Shown: piece after piece, positions 33,006 through 41,644 of the stretch
Layout: each line of letters starts with the position of its first letter
Numbering within the stretch: position 1 is the first letter of the stretch
From: Ensifer adhaerens
Lineage (GTDB): Bacteria > Pseudomonadota > Alphaproteobacteria > Rhizobiales > Rhizobiaceae
Direction: 5' to 3'
Assembly: GCF_002940685.1 (NCBI RefSeq)
Contig: NZ_PNFP01000002.1
Span: forward strand, 372,001-436,000
DNA length: 64,000 bases
The notes under the pieces: generated by a model
Told to the model about the DNA's origin: nothing
The model's input: only the letters and a program-made list of their open reading frames with translations
Databases searched by the model: none
Program-made: the position numbers and the translations under genes

Positions 33006-35315
33006 ATGGAAGCAGGTCGCGCCGAACGGCGGCTGGTGGCCATTCTCGCCCTCGACATCGTCGGTTACTCGCGACTGATGGAGGCCGACGAGGCGCGGAC
33101 GCTGGCTGCCATCAAGGCGTGGCGTTCCGACATCTTCGATCCCCTGCGACTGGACTATCACGGACGCATCGTGAAGCTCATGGGCGACGGCGCGATCGTG
33201 GAGTTCGGCTCCGTCGTCGATGCCGTCGCCTGTGCTGTCGCATCGCAGAAGGAGGCCGCCGCTCGCCAGTCGGACGTGCCGCCCGAGCAGCGGATGCTCC
33301 TGCGCATGGGCATCAATCTTGGCGATGTCGTGGTCGACGGGGACGACCTGCTCGGCGATGGGGTCAATGTCGCGGCCCGGCTCGAGCAGATATGCGAGCC
33401 GGGAGGGCTGTTCCTTTCCGGCACCGCCTTCGATCACCTGCAGGGCAAGTTCGAACTGCCGCTGGAATTCATCGGCGAGCAGCACGTGAAGAACATCCAG
33501 CGTCCGGTCCGCGTCTATCGGGTTCGGTTCGACGGGGAGGTCCCGCATCGGCGCCTGCACCTCAAGCATCGTCGCGGCTGGGGAATTGCGGCTGGCTTTG
33601 TCTTGCTGGTCCTGGCCGGCCTTGCTGCCACCTGGCTGGTGCAGAGGCGCGAGGGCGCCGACGCGGCGTCCGTTGCGCGGATGGCGTTGCCGCTGCCCCA
33701 GACGCCTTCGATCGCGGTCCTGCCCTTCGAAAATCTCAGCTCCGATGCGGCGCAGAACTATTTCGCCGACGGCATGACCGACGACCTGATCACCGAACTC
33801 TCGAAGCTCTCGGGCATCTTCGTGATCGCGCGCAACTCGACCTTTGCCTACAAGGGCAAGCCCACCAAGGCGCAGCAGGTGGCCGAGGAACTGGGTGTGC
33901 ACTACATTCTCGAGGGCAGCGTGCGTCGCGAGGGGAACCATGTCCGGGTCAATGCGCAACTGATCGACGCCATCGACGGGCACCATCTCTGGGCCGAACG
34001 CTATGACGGTGAAATGAGCGGCGTGTTCGGCTTGCAGGACAGGGTGATCGGACAGATCGTCTCGACGCTCTCGGTGAAGCTGACGAGTGCCGAGAAGAGC
34101 GTGGCAGCGGTGCCGGAAACCACGAACCCGCAGGCCTACGACACCTTGCTGCGCGGCTGGGAACATCTTCGCCGCGACAGCGAGGCCGAAACGGTTGCGG
34201 CCTCCACATTCTTCCAGAAAGCGATCGTGCTCGATCCGGACTATAGTCGCGCCTACGCGTCGCTGGCGGCGGCAAACTGGCGGGCAAGCATCCTGTCCTT
34301 TGACTACTCCCGCAGAGAAGCCGCGTCCAGGAACCTTACCAGAAATCTTGCCAAGGCCATGGAGAGGCCGACACCGCTTGCCTATGCGATCTCGGCGCAG
34401 GTGCTGGCACAGCAGGGGCGCTACGACGAAGCGTTCGCTGCCATCGGCCGGGCGGTGAAGCTGGCGCCCAACGATCCCGACAACCATGTCGGCATGGCGC
34501 GGATCCTCAACGCGACGGGACGCGCGGCGGAGGCGGAACAGGAGGTCCGCCAGGCGATGCGGTTCGATCCCCATCCCGCGCGGGCGACGCTGCGCATGCT
34601 GGCGGTGTCGCTCTTCTGCCAAGGGAAGTACCAGCAGGCCGCCGACACCTATGAACCCGTGATCGAAACGAAGTCTGCCCTTCTGGCGGACTATGCCACC
34701 TTGATCGCGAGCTACGGCCATCTCGGACGCACGGGCGGCATTGCGGCGCTGGTCGACCAATACAACAAGCTGGCTGCGTCCAGCCTGGGCGACCCGCTCA
34801 CCGTCCAGGAAAGCGCCTATGAATGGTATGGCAGCGTTTTCAGCTACCACAGGCCCTACATTGCGCGCCTGCAGGAAGGGTTGCGCAAGGCCGGATTGCC
34901 CGAGGGTGCCGGCACGGACCTGGCGCTTGCCGACTATGTAAGGCTCATGACGCTGACGAAGGGGGAGTTGAGCGTCGACAAAACGATAAAGGTCGATGTG
35001 GCGGAGGCAAGGGCGCTGCTGGCGCGCGGCGTGACCTTCATCGATGTGCGGGCTCCGCTCACCTATGACATCGGCCATCTCCCGAGGGCCATCAACCTGT
35101 CGCTGCTGACCGCGTTATCGAAGGAAAGCCTCGCCCAGGTGGCGGGAAAGAAGGACGAGGTCGCCTTCTATTGTCAGGGCAGGAACTGCACCCATGCCGC
35201 CTATGCATCGGCCAAGGCGATCGCCTGGGGCTACACCCACGTCTACTATTTCGCCGGCGGATTTCAGGACTGGGACGACGAGGGCTATCCGCTCGTGATC
35301 GAGGTCCGGAAGTAG
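33006..35315 (+). CDS. Membrane-anchored class III adenylate cyclase fused to TPRs and a C-terminal rhodanese domain
   Basis: 769 aa from the ATG with GGAGAGGTGG upstream. Order: cyclase domain (1-180; ILALDIVGYSRLMEADEA, KLMGDGAIVEF, GDGVNVAARLEQ, all catalytic positions kept), one membrane helix (about 193-215; IAAGFVLLVLAGLAATWL), TolB/FlgO-like module (IAVLPFENLSSDAAQNYFAD), TPR region, then a rhodanese domain from about residue 660 (VTFIDVRAPLTYDIGHLPRA). The rhodanese loop is FYCQGRNCTHAA, with the catalytic Cys and a second Cys five residues later. It may couple a sulfur or redox state to cAMP production; that is inference. Confidence 0.9.
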   Translation: MEAGRAERRLVAILALDIVGYSRLMEADEARTLAAIKAWRSDIFDPLRLDYHGRIVKLMGDGAIVEFGSVVDAVACAVASQKEAAARQSDVPPEQRMLLRMGINLGDVVVDGDDLLGDGVNVAARLEQICEPGGLFLSGTAFDHLQGKFELPLEFIGEQHVKNIQRPVRVYRVRFDGEVPHRRLHLKHRRGWGIAAGFVLLVLAGLAATWLVQRREGADAASVARMALPLPQTPSIAVLPFENLSSDAAQNYFADGMTDDLITELSKLSGIFVIARNSTFAYKGKPTKAQQVAEELGVHYILEGSVRREGNHVRVNAQLIDAIDGHHLWAERYDGEMSGVFGLQDRVIGQIVSTLSVKLTSAEKSVAAVPETTNPQAYDTLLRGWEHLRRDSEAETVAASTFFQKAIVLDPDYSRAYASLAAANWRASILSFDYSRREAASRNLTRNLAKAMERPTPLAYAISAQVLAQQGRYDEAFAAIGRAVKLAPNDPDNHVGMARILNATGRAAEAEQEVRQAMRFDPHPARATLRMLAVSLFCQGKYQQAADTYEPVIETKSALLADYATLIASYGHLGRTGGIAALVDQYNKLAASSLGDPLTVQESAYEWYGSVFSYHRPYIARLQEGLRKAGLPEGAGTDLALADYVRLMTLTKGELSVDKTIKVDVAEARALLARGVTFIDVRAPLTYDIGHLPRAINLSLLTALSKESLAQVAGKKDEVAFYCQGRNCTHAAYASAKAIAWGYTHVYYFAGGFQDWDDEGYPLVIEVRK

Positions 35316-35373
35316 TTCGGGCAGGGATGGCCGCGATCCATCGCGGCCGTTACCCGGCGCCCGCAGCAGCCGC

Positions 35374-35604
35374 TTGGGCTGGCGGAAAAGGTGGCGGTCT
35401 CGCGCTCGAACATTGAAGGAACTGGAGCGCGCCGGCCTGATCACCCAGCAGCGCGAATCCCGCTCGATCATCTATCGCGCGGCCTACGATGCGCTTGCCG
35501 GTCTCGTCCGCTTCCTGATGGAAGACTGCTGCGGCGGAAACCCGGAAATCTGCGCGCCGGCCACTGCCGCAGCCTTGTGCTGCGCTCCCGAACCGAAGCC
35601 GTAG
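35374..35604 (+). pseudogene. arsR fragment (3' part of an ArsR/SmtB regulator gene)
   Basis: From about 35410 the frame encodes TLKELERAGLITQQRESRSI and IYRAAYDALAGLVRFLMEDC, ending CGGNPEICAP, the C-terminal half of an arsenic-responsive ArsR repressor. The N-terminal helix-turn-helix is gone and no start or ribosome site remains. It is followed directly, in another frame, by a piece of an arsenite exporter, so this is the scar of a deleted ars operon. Confidence 0.75.
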
Positions 35605-35825
35605 CCGAGATCGCCAAAGTCAACATTCCGGTCGCGATCCTCATCTGGCTGACGATCATCCCGATGCTCATGAAGACCGACTTCCGGTCGCTGTCCGAGG
35701 TGGGGCGCCGCTGGCGCGGCATCAGCGTGACCGTCGGCGTGATGATCGGTAGCGCAGCCGGCGGAACCTTTTGGGGAAGCGTGACGTTGATGGTCGTCGT
35801 AGAAAGAAAAGCAGGGGGGCATTGA
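35601..35825 (+). pseudogene. ACR3 arsenite exporter fragment
   Basis: The frame reads VAEIAKVNIPVAILIWLTII, then PMLMKTDFRSLSEVGRRWRG, matching the second membrane-segment region of ACR3 arsenite permeases. About 50 N-terminal residues and all later helices are absent; after RRWRGISVTVGV the frame drifts into unrelated sequence and stops. It sits next to the arsR fragment, consistent with one internal deletion event. Confidence 0.75.
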
Positions 35826-35826
35826 A

Positions 35827-36681
35827 ATGACCAATCAGAAAACTCCCGAAATGACTCCGACGCGTGATCCAGCAGAGGACAATGCCTTTTTCCCTTCCCC
35901 CTACTCGCTGAGCCAGTTCACGTCGCCGAAATCCAACCTCGGCGGCGCTGACTACCCAAATCCTTACAAGGGCGGGAGAAAGGTGCTGATGATCGGTGCG
36001 GATGAGCGCTACCTCTTAACCGACAACGGTACGTTCTTCTCAACTGGCAACCATCCGCTGGAGACGTTGCTGCCAATGTACCATGTCGACAAGGCCGGCT
36101 TTGCCTTCGATGTGGCGACGCTGTCGGGCAATCCCGTGAAATTCGAATACTGGGCCATGCCGACCGAGGACGATGAGGTGAAGACCTTCTTCACTAGCTA
36201 CAGTGCACAGTTCAAGCAGCCTCTGAAGTTGTCGACGGTGATCGAGCAGGGCCTCGATGACTACGTCGCCATTTTCGTTCCCGGCGGGCATGGCGCCTTG
36301 ATTGGCCTGCCCGAAAGCGGGGATGTGAAGGCTGCCCTGGAATGGGCGGCAGCGAAAGACAGGTTCGTCATATCGCTCTGCCACGGTCCGGCGGCCTTCC
36401 TTGCTGTCGGCAACAGCGACATCTATCGCGGATACAAAATCTGCGCGTTTCCCGATGCGATGGATGCCGAGACACCCGAGATCGGCTATATGCCTGGCCG
36501 CCTGACCTGGAAATTCGGCGAGAAGCTCAAGAATCAGCTGGGTATGGACATCATCAACGACGGTATTTCCGGTGCCGTGCATCGGGACCGCAGGCTGTTG
36601 ACCGGAGACAGCCCGCTGGCGGGAAATGCTCTGGGCAAACTGGCGGCGGAAGCACTGCTCAAGGAAATCGCCGGCGAATAA
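35827..36681 (+). CDS. hchA: HchA: protein/methylglyoxal deglycase, DJ-1/PfpI family (Hsp31)
   Basis: The 284-aa protein matches Hsp31/HchA over its full length. [15 protein letters not shown] holds the nucleophile Cys185, the same residue number as in E. coli HchA, and [18 protein letters not shown] carries the conserved Glu. [16 protein letters not shown] contains the acidic triad member. The family converts methylglyoxal to lactate without glutathione and is also described as a chaperone and deglycase. AGGGGGG lies upstream of the ATG. It begins right after the ars remnants and may have lost its original promoter context. Confidence 0.93.
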   Translation: MTNQKTPEMTPTRDPAEDNAFFPSPYSLSQFTSPKSNLGGADYPNPYKGGRKVLMIGADERYLLTDNGTFFSTGNHPLETLLPMYHVDKAGFAFDVATLSGNPVKFEYWAMPTEDDEVKTFFTSYSAQFKQPLKLSTVIEQGLDDYVAIFVPGGHGALIGLPESGDVKAALEWAAAKDRFVISLCHGPAAFLAVGNSDIYRGYKICAFPDAMDAETPEIGYMPGRLTWKFGEKLKNQLGMDIINDGISGAVHRDRRLLTGDSPLAGNALGKLAAEALLKEIAGE

Positions 36682-36775
36682 CCGGATGAATCTCGGCTTA
36701 ACCCGCCCGATGCCGATGCCCGATGACGACACCCGCCGCGGAGAGGCGAGCAGGGACCCGGTCGGGCCCCCGGCC

Positions 36776-37138
36776 TCAGGCCTCGTGGCAGACCGCCTCG
36801 ATATTGTGGCCGTCCGGATCGAAAACGAAGGCTGCGTAGTAGTTGGCGTGGTAGCGCGGGCGCAGGCCGGGGGCGCCGTTGTCCTTGCCGCCGGCCGCAA
36901 GGGCTGCGTGGTAGAAGGCGTCGACCTGCTCGCGGGTCGCGGCCATGAAGGCCACATGAAGATGCGCCGGCTTTTCGTCGGTTTGGTAGAGGCACAGGGA
37001 CGACTTGCCGTCCGTGCTCATCTCGACGCCGTGCGCGCCATGATCGACCACGGAGACGCCGAGCGGTTCGAGCGCCTTCAGGTAGAAGTCGAGGCTTGCC
37101 GCATAGTCGCGGACACCGAATTTGACGTGGTCGAACAT
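36776..37138 (-). CDS. VOC family protein (glyoxalase/bleomycin-resistance fold)
   Basis: The 120-aa protein has two beta-alpha-beta modules: MFDHVKFGVRDYAASLDFYL with a metal-type His, and AHLHVAFMAATREQVDAFYH with a second His. YYAAFVFDPDGHNIEAVCH supplies the conserved FDPDGHNIE and Glu. It is a probable metal-dependent lyase or dioxygenase-fold enzyme of unknown substrate. It converges with hchA. The 168 bases between it and the LysR gene contain no convincing gene. Confidence 0.87.
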   Translation of the reverse strand: MFDHVKFGVRDYAASLDFYLKALEPLGVSVVDHGAHGVEMSTDGKSSLCLYQTDEKPAHLHVAFMAATREQVDAFYHAALAAGGKDNGAPGLRPRYHANYYAAFVFDPDGHNIEAVCHEA

Positions 37139-37306
37139 GAACTCTCCTATGCGTCGCTCAAGGGCAGCCGTCCCATGGCTGCATCGCGGCCCCCGTCAGG
37201 CCAATACCCCGAGGGCCTTTCGGAGGCAACCGGGGCGGCCGCGCCGCGCAGGTCGTCGTCAAGGCGCATCGCCTGCCATTGGTAGCCGTCCGGGGCTGCC
37301 TTGGTC

Positions 37307-38197
37307 TTATGCGGTGCACACCTCCCGCACGCAGGCCCTTAGCCAGCGATGCGCCGGATCGGCGTCGAGACGCGGGTGCCAGAGCAGCGAGATGGTGATT
37401 TCGGGCAGGGCGACAGGCAGGGGGAAGGTGACGAGGTTTTCGCGCAGGCTCCCGGTATAGCGCTCGGGAACGCTGGCGACGAGGTCGGTGGCACGCGCGA
37501 GCGCCAGCGCCTCGGAGAAGCTGCCGACGGTGGCGGCGATCTCGCGGCTGAGTTCGAGGGCCGCAAGGGCCGCATCGATCGGACCGGCGTCGTTGCCGCG
37601 GCGCGAGACGTGGATGTGGCGGGCGCTGGCGTAGCGGGTGGTCGTGACTTCGCCGCTCGCCAGCGGATGGCCCGATCGGATGACGCCGACGAAACGGTCG
37701 TGGAAAAGCGCCTGCGCCCGCAGTTCCGGACCGGTCGTCTCGCTGACCACGGCGGTTTCGAGGTCGACGGTTCCGTCGCGAAGTTGGCTGCTTTCCCGGT
37801 CGAGCTTCTGCACGAAGCGCAGACGCACGCCGGGCGCTTGGCTTGCAACGCGGGCAATCAGCGCCGCGCCGAAATTTTCGACGAAACCCTCGCGGTTCCT
37901 GAGCGTGAAGGTACGGGAAAGCGTCTTCAGATCCAGGTTTTCGGCCGGACGCAGGCAGGCCTCGGCCGCCTCGACGAGCGGGCCGATGCGGCTGCGCAGT
38001 TCCAGCGCCCTCGGCGTCGGCACAAGCCCGCGGCCGGCGCGCACCAGCAGCGGATCGCCGGTCGCCTCGCGCAGCCTTGCCAGCGCCCGGCTCATGGCCG
38101 AGGGGCTGAGCCGCAGGCGCCTTGCGGCGCGGGCGACGCTGCCTTCCGCAAGCAGCACGTCGAGGGTCACGAGCAGGTTGAGATCCGGTCTGGTCAT
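37307..38197 (-). CDS. LysR family transcriptional regulator
   Basis: The 296-aa protein has an N-terminal LysR helix-turn-helix (LLVTLDVLLAEGSVARAARR, LRLSPSAMSRALARLREATG) and a C-terminal effector domain ending WHPRLDADPAHRWLRACVRE, as in NodD/LinR-like members. It is divergent from the MFS transporter gene at 38484 and probably controls it. The 286-base gap (38198-38483) holds no gene and no clear symmetric site. Confidence 0.88.
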   Translation of the reverse strand: MTRPDLNLLVTLDVLLAEGSVARAARRLRLSPSAMSRALARLREATGDPLLVRAGRGLVPTPRALELRSRIGPLVEAAEACLRPAENLDLKTLSRTFTLRNREGFVENFGAALIARVASQAPGVRLRFVQKLDRESSQLRDGTVDLETAVVSETTGPELRAQALFHDRFVGVIRSGHPLASGEVTTTRYASARHIHVSRRGNDAGPIDAALAALELSREIAATVGSFSEALALARATDLVASVPERYTGSLRENLVTFPLPVALPEITISLLWHPRLDADPAHRWLRACVREVCTA

Positions 38198-38483
38198 CGC
38201 CCTTCATAACACGAGTTCATCGATGATGTGGCGTCAAACGCACGAATGAAGTGCAAATGCTGCGCCTTCCGCCATATGAAGGCGAGGTCTAATTTTTTGG
38301 AGAACCGACCTTGGAGGGTTTTCCGATGATCCCATGCCCGCTTGTGCCCGCCCCGATTTCCCCGTCTGACCGGAAGTCGTTGCCGCATGTTTTGAATCAT
38401 GAAGGCGCGCTAGCTTCTTGTTTCCCCTCGATTTCCCGCGCTGCCCATGATCGGCGTGAAACCCCGCGCGCGGGAAGTGGGCG

Positions 38484-39923
38484 ATGAGCGCGACGAAAAC
38501 TGCCAGCGCTCCCGCCACCGCCTCGGTTCGCTGGGTGCTCACCAGCCTCTCGCTTTCCATGCTGCTCTCTTCGCTTGGCACCAGCAGCGCCAATGTGGCG
38601 CTTCCGGCGCTGGCGGATGCTTTCGGTGTCTCGTTCCAGGCGGTGCAATGGGTGGTGCTTGCCTATCTGCTTGCCATCACCACGCTGATCGTCAGCGTCG
38701 GGCGGCTCGGCGATATCGTCGGCCGGCGGCGGCTTCTGCTTGCCGGCATCGCGCTCTTTACCGCAGCCTCGGTGCTTTGCGGCCTGACGCCCGCTTTCCC
38801 GCTGCTCGTCGCGGTGCGGGTGGTGCAGGGCATCGGGGCTGCGATCATGATGGCGCTGACCATGGCTTTTGTCGGCGAGGCGGTGGCGAAGGAGAAGACC
38901 GGCAGCGCCATGGGGCTCATCGGCACCATGTCGGCCATCGGCACCGCGCTCGGGCCGTCGCTCGGCGGTGCATTGCTGGCCGGCCCCGGCTGGCGGGCGA
39001 TCTTCCTCGTCAACGTGCCGCTGGGGCTTCTGGCGCTCGTGCTTGCCCATCGGCATCTGCCGGCCGACAAGGGGAATGAGGGCAGGGAACGCGCACGCTT
39101 CGACGTCGTGGGCACGTTGCTGCTTGCGCTTTCGCTCGGCGCCTATGCATTGGCGATGACGGTGGGACGCGGCAGTTTCGGCGCGCTCAATGTCGCGCTG
39201 CTTTCGGTCGCCGCTGTGGGTCTCGCGCTGTTCCTGCGGGTCGAGACCAAGGTAGCCTCACCGCTGATCCGGCCGGCGATGTTGCGCGATCCGGTTTTCA
39301 GCCGCGGGCTTTCGACCAATGCGCTTGTCTCGACCGTGATGATGGCAACGCTGGTGGTCGGGCCGTTTTATCTGTCGCGCGGGCTGGGGCTAGATGCGGC
39401 GATGGTCGGGCTCGTCCTGTCGGTCGGTCCGGTCATCTCGGCCTTTGGTGGCGTGGTCGCCGGCCGTATCGTCGATCGCCTGGGCGCGGGCTTCGTAGTC
39501 ACGGTCGGTCTTGCAGCGATGGTTGCGGGCTGTGCGGCGCTGGTGCTGCTGCCGGGGCTTTTGGGCGTTGCGGGCTATATCGCGGCGATCGCGCTTTTGA
39601 CGCCCGGCTACCAACTGTTCCAGGCGGCCAACAATACGGCGGTCATGGCGGATGTGAGCGCGGACCGGCGCGGCGTCGTTTCCGGCCTCGTCAACCTCTC
39701 GCGCAATCTCGGCCTCGTGACCGGCGCATCCGTCCTGGGCGCGGTCTTCGCTTCGGCCGTGGGGGCGAGCGAGGTTTCCGAAGCGGCGCCTGAGGCGGTC
39801 GCCCGGGGCATGCAGGTGACCTTCGCCGTGGCCGGGCTTTTGACGGTGATCGCCCTTGCAATCGCGGTTGGGGGCAGGGCGCTTGGCAAGCGCATCATGC
39901 GGAGCGGAGAGGCGTCGGCGTAG
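38484..39923 (+). CDS. MFS transporter, DHA2 (EmrB/QacA) type
   Basis: The 479-aa protein has about 14 membrane segments. VRWVLTSLSLSMLLSSLGTS opens the first segment and VGRLGDIVGRRRLLLAGIAL is motif A; IGTALGPSLGGALLAGPGWR is the antiporter motif C region. It is a probable multidrug exporter. GGGAAG precedes the ATG. It is divergent from a LysR gene, mirroring the MFS/LysR pair at 2969-5477. Confidence 0.9.
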   Translation: MSATKTASAPATASVRWVLTSLSLSMLLSSLGTSSANVALPALADAFGVSFQAVQWVVLAYLLAITTLIVSVGRLGDIVGRRRLLLAGIALFTAASVLCGLTPAFPLLVAVRVVQGIGAAIMMALTMAFVGEAVAKEKTGSAMGLIGTMSAIGTALGPSLGGALLAGPGWRAIFLVNVPLGLLALVLAHRHLPADKGNEGRERARFDVVGTLLLALSLGAYALAMTVGRGSFGALNVALLSVAAVGLALFLRVETKVASPLIRPAMLRDPVFSRGLSTNALVSTVMMATLVVGPFYLSRGLGLDAAMVGLVLSVGPVISAFGGVVAGRIVDRLGAGFVVTVGLAAMVAGCAALVLLPGLLGVAGYIAAIALLTPGYQLFQAANNTAVMADVSADRRGVVSGLVNLSRNLGLVTGASVLGAVFASAVGASEVSEAAPEAVARGMQVTFAVAGLLTVIALAIAVGGRALGKRIMRSGEASA

Positions 39924-39986
39924 TGGACGGGACCGTCTCGGGGCGTCGGTGACCGGGCGGACCCGAGCGAAATGGCCGGCTGGCCC

Positions 39987-40574
39987 TCAGCGGTCGGCGT
40001 CCGGCCGGTTTCGCCACGCATTGGCGGTGAGGCCGTAGCTTTGATGCAGGATCTCCTCGCCCCTTGAACGGGAGAGCTTGCGCATGGAAAGCAGCGGGCG
40101 AAAGCCGAGCTTGAGCAGCACCTTGCCGGATGCCGGATTGTCGGCCGCGTGCCCGGAGCGAAGCGCCAACAGCCCGACCTGGCGGAAAGCAAAATCCACG
40201 ACCGCCTCTGCTGCCTCGAAGGCATAGCCCTTTCCCCAGCTCGGCCTTTCCAGCCAGTAGCCGAGTTCGCCTTCCTCGCCGTCGATCTCGTCGAGATCGA
40301 CCACGCCGATCATGCGGCCGGCGCGCTCGATGGCGAATCGAAAGGCCGTACCCGCCAACCATTCGCGCGGATGCTCGCCGAACCAGCCGGTCATGTCGTC
40401 GAGATCAGGCGGGAATAGCGCCATGCGCAGCATGCGCGTCACATCCCAATCGGACTGGATTTCGAAGGCGCGGGGTGCATCCGCAGGCGTGGTCGGGCGC
40501 AGGAGGAGACGATCGGTGCGCAGGCGCACGGAAGGGGAGAGCCCGGATTTCATCGCTGGCGGTCTGGTCGTCAT
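39987..40574 (-). CDS. GNAT acetyltransferase, RimJ/RimL type
   Basis: The 195-aa protein opens with LRTDRLLLRPTTPADAPRAF, the RimJ/RimL start motif. GELGYWLERPSWGKGYAFEA holds the acetyl-CoA loop (RPSWGKGYA), and LRSGHAADNPASGKVLLKLG is the late conserved segment. It is a probable N-terminal or small-molecule acetyltransferase. ATGs at 40574 and 40553 are both possible; the longer frame to 40685 overlaps the neighbouring DUF4180 gene. Confidence 0.85.
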   Translation of the reverse strand: MTTRPPAMKSGLSPSVRLRTDRLLLRPTTPADAPRAFEIQSDWDVTRMLRMALFPPDLDDMTGWFGEHPREWLAGTAFRFAIERAGRMIGVVDLDEIDGEEGELGYWLERPSWGKGYAFEAAEAVVDFAFRQVGLLALRSGHAADNPASGKVLLKLGFRPLLSMRKLSRSRGEEILHQSYGLTANAWRNRPDADR

Positions 40575-40681
40575 TGGGCCTGGTACCTGCTTGGCCGAAA
40601 ACGCTGGCGGCGAGCTTAACCTGGCGGTGTCCGCCCACAACGGCAAAGGCGCGCCCCGCGACCCCCGGATGCCAGTGGCGT

Positions 40682-41101
40682 TCACGCGGCCGGGATGGCT
40701 TCCAGCTTTGTCCGCAGCGTCTCGAAGTCCGGCACGAACCAGATGGATGTGCCCTTGTTCGTCTCGCGCACGAAATCGGTCAGCGCCTTGCTCGCCTCGA
40801 GCCTGGCGCCGATATCGCCGACGATGGCGAGACGCATGTGGTAGTTGACGAATTTCTGGAAGACGTCGCCGGCGATGCGGGTCGAAAGATCGAGAAAATC
40901 GGGCCCGAGCCGTTCCACCGGGATCGCCACGACGGTCGCCTCATGCGCCCAAGCGTCGCCGAGAAAATCATTGGCGTCGCCCGGTGCCGCAAGGAGAGGG
41001 CCACTAGCCGCGCATTTCAGCACGCGCGCGGTTCCGATTTCGAGAAGCTGTGTCATGCGTCCGGGATAGGGGATAAAGCTCTGGGTTGCAAGGACGATCA
41101 T
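40682..41101 (-). CDS. DUF4180 protein
   Basis: The 139-aa soluble protein matches DUF4180: VVAIPVERLGPDFLDLSTRI, then AGDVFQKFVNYHMRLAIVGD, then LTDFVRETNKGTSIWFVPD. Function is unknown. GAGGAA lies very close to the ATG at 41101; a second ATG at 41056 (MTQLLEIG) begins nearer the conserved domain and is also possible. It is divergent from the nap operon across a 345-base gap. Confidence 0.8.
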   Translation of the reverse strand: MIVLATQSFIPYPGRMTQLLEIGTARVLKCAASGPLLAAPGDANDFLGDAWAHEATVVAIPVERLGPDFLDLSTRIAGDVFQKFVNYHMRLAIVGDIGARLEASKALTDFVRETNKGTSIWFVPDFETLRTKLEAIPAA

Positions 41102-41192
41102 TTCCTCAGCGCCGCGCCGGGGAGATGCAGCGTCCGTGGTCCGCGTGATTCGCCTGTGCCTTGCGATGTTTGGCCTATCCTGACGACTGAAG

Positions 41193-41230
41193 CGATTTTC
41201 GTTATATTTGTGTAAATATAACGAAAATCG
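41193..41230. promoter_or_regulatory. 38-bp perfect AT-rich palindrome
   Basis: CGATTTTCGTTATATTT at 41193-41209 and AAATATAACGAAAATCG at 41214-41230 are perfect 17-bp arms around GTGT. It sits between the divergent DUF4180 and napE genes (gap 41102-41446), 91 bases from the former and 216 from the latter, so it cannot be a simple terminator for either. It could be an operator for a dimer or dimer pair, or a cruciform-forming site. Confidence 0.65.
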
Positions 41231-41311
41231 GAAAATTCAGCGGTCGCCGCAAGTTGTTTCGGCAGGTGCGTCGAGAATTTCTGGCGATTCTTGTTTCGGT
41301 TTCCTGTCGAT

Positions 41312-41325
41312 TTGACCCAGATCAA
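41312..41325 (+). promoter_or_regulatory. FNR/FixK/NnrR-type box of the nap promoter
   Basis: TTGACCCAGATCAA has intact TTGA-N6-TCAA arms, the CRP/FNR-family consensus used for anaerobic or nitrogen-oxide control. It lies 122 bases before the napE ATG. A possible -10 around 41343-41352 (TAATTACTCT) would put the box near -40, the usual activator position. Confidence 0.7.
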
Positions 41326-41446
41326 TGACCCGGTCCGTTCGGTAATTACTCTCAGCGACGATTCAGGCGTGTCATCGGCAAGTCATGGGATTGATTTTTA
41401 TTTCGGGTGGCGCATCTTACTTTAGATTGTGTTGGGGGACGCGGAA

Positions 41447-41635
41447 ATGTCGGAACTCGTTCAGCAACAGCCGATCGAAAAGCCACCGCGATCGCGGCGC
41501 GCCGAACTCATCACCTTCTTCGTGCTCGCTTTCGGCATCTGGCCGATCGTCGCCGTCGGTATCGTCGGCGGCTATGGCTTCCTTGTCTGGATGCTGCAGA
41601 TCATCTTCGGCCCGCCGGGCCCGCCCGGGCATTGA
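41447..41635 (+). CDS. napE: NapE, small membrane protein of the periplasmic nitrate reductase operon
   Basis: The 62-aa protein has a basic, Pro-rich N-terminus (IEKPPRSRRAELITFFV) and one membrane helix (LAFGIWPIVAVGIVGGYGFL), ending FGPPGPPGH. This is the usual NapE layout; its role in nitrate reduction is not established. The ATG at 41447 (GGGGGACGCGG upstream) is preferred over one six codons earlier. It is the first gene of napEFDABC, 9 bases before napF. Confidence 0.9.
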   Translation: MSELVQQQPIEKPPRSRRAELITFFVLAFGIWPIVAVGIVGGYGFLVWMLQIIFGPPGPPGH

Positions 41636-41644
41636 GGTCGAGCC

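Noticed and set aside
32118..35078. A 986-codon minus-strand open frame opposite the two cyclases
   Set aside because: It has no recognisable domains and mirrors high-GC coding sequence on the plus strand; a shadow frame.
37147..37269. A 40-codon minus-strand ORF between the VOC and LysR genes
   Set aside because: No ribosome site, no family features, Arg/Gly/Ala-rich composition typical of chance frames.
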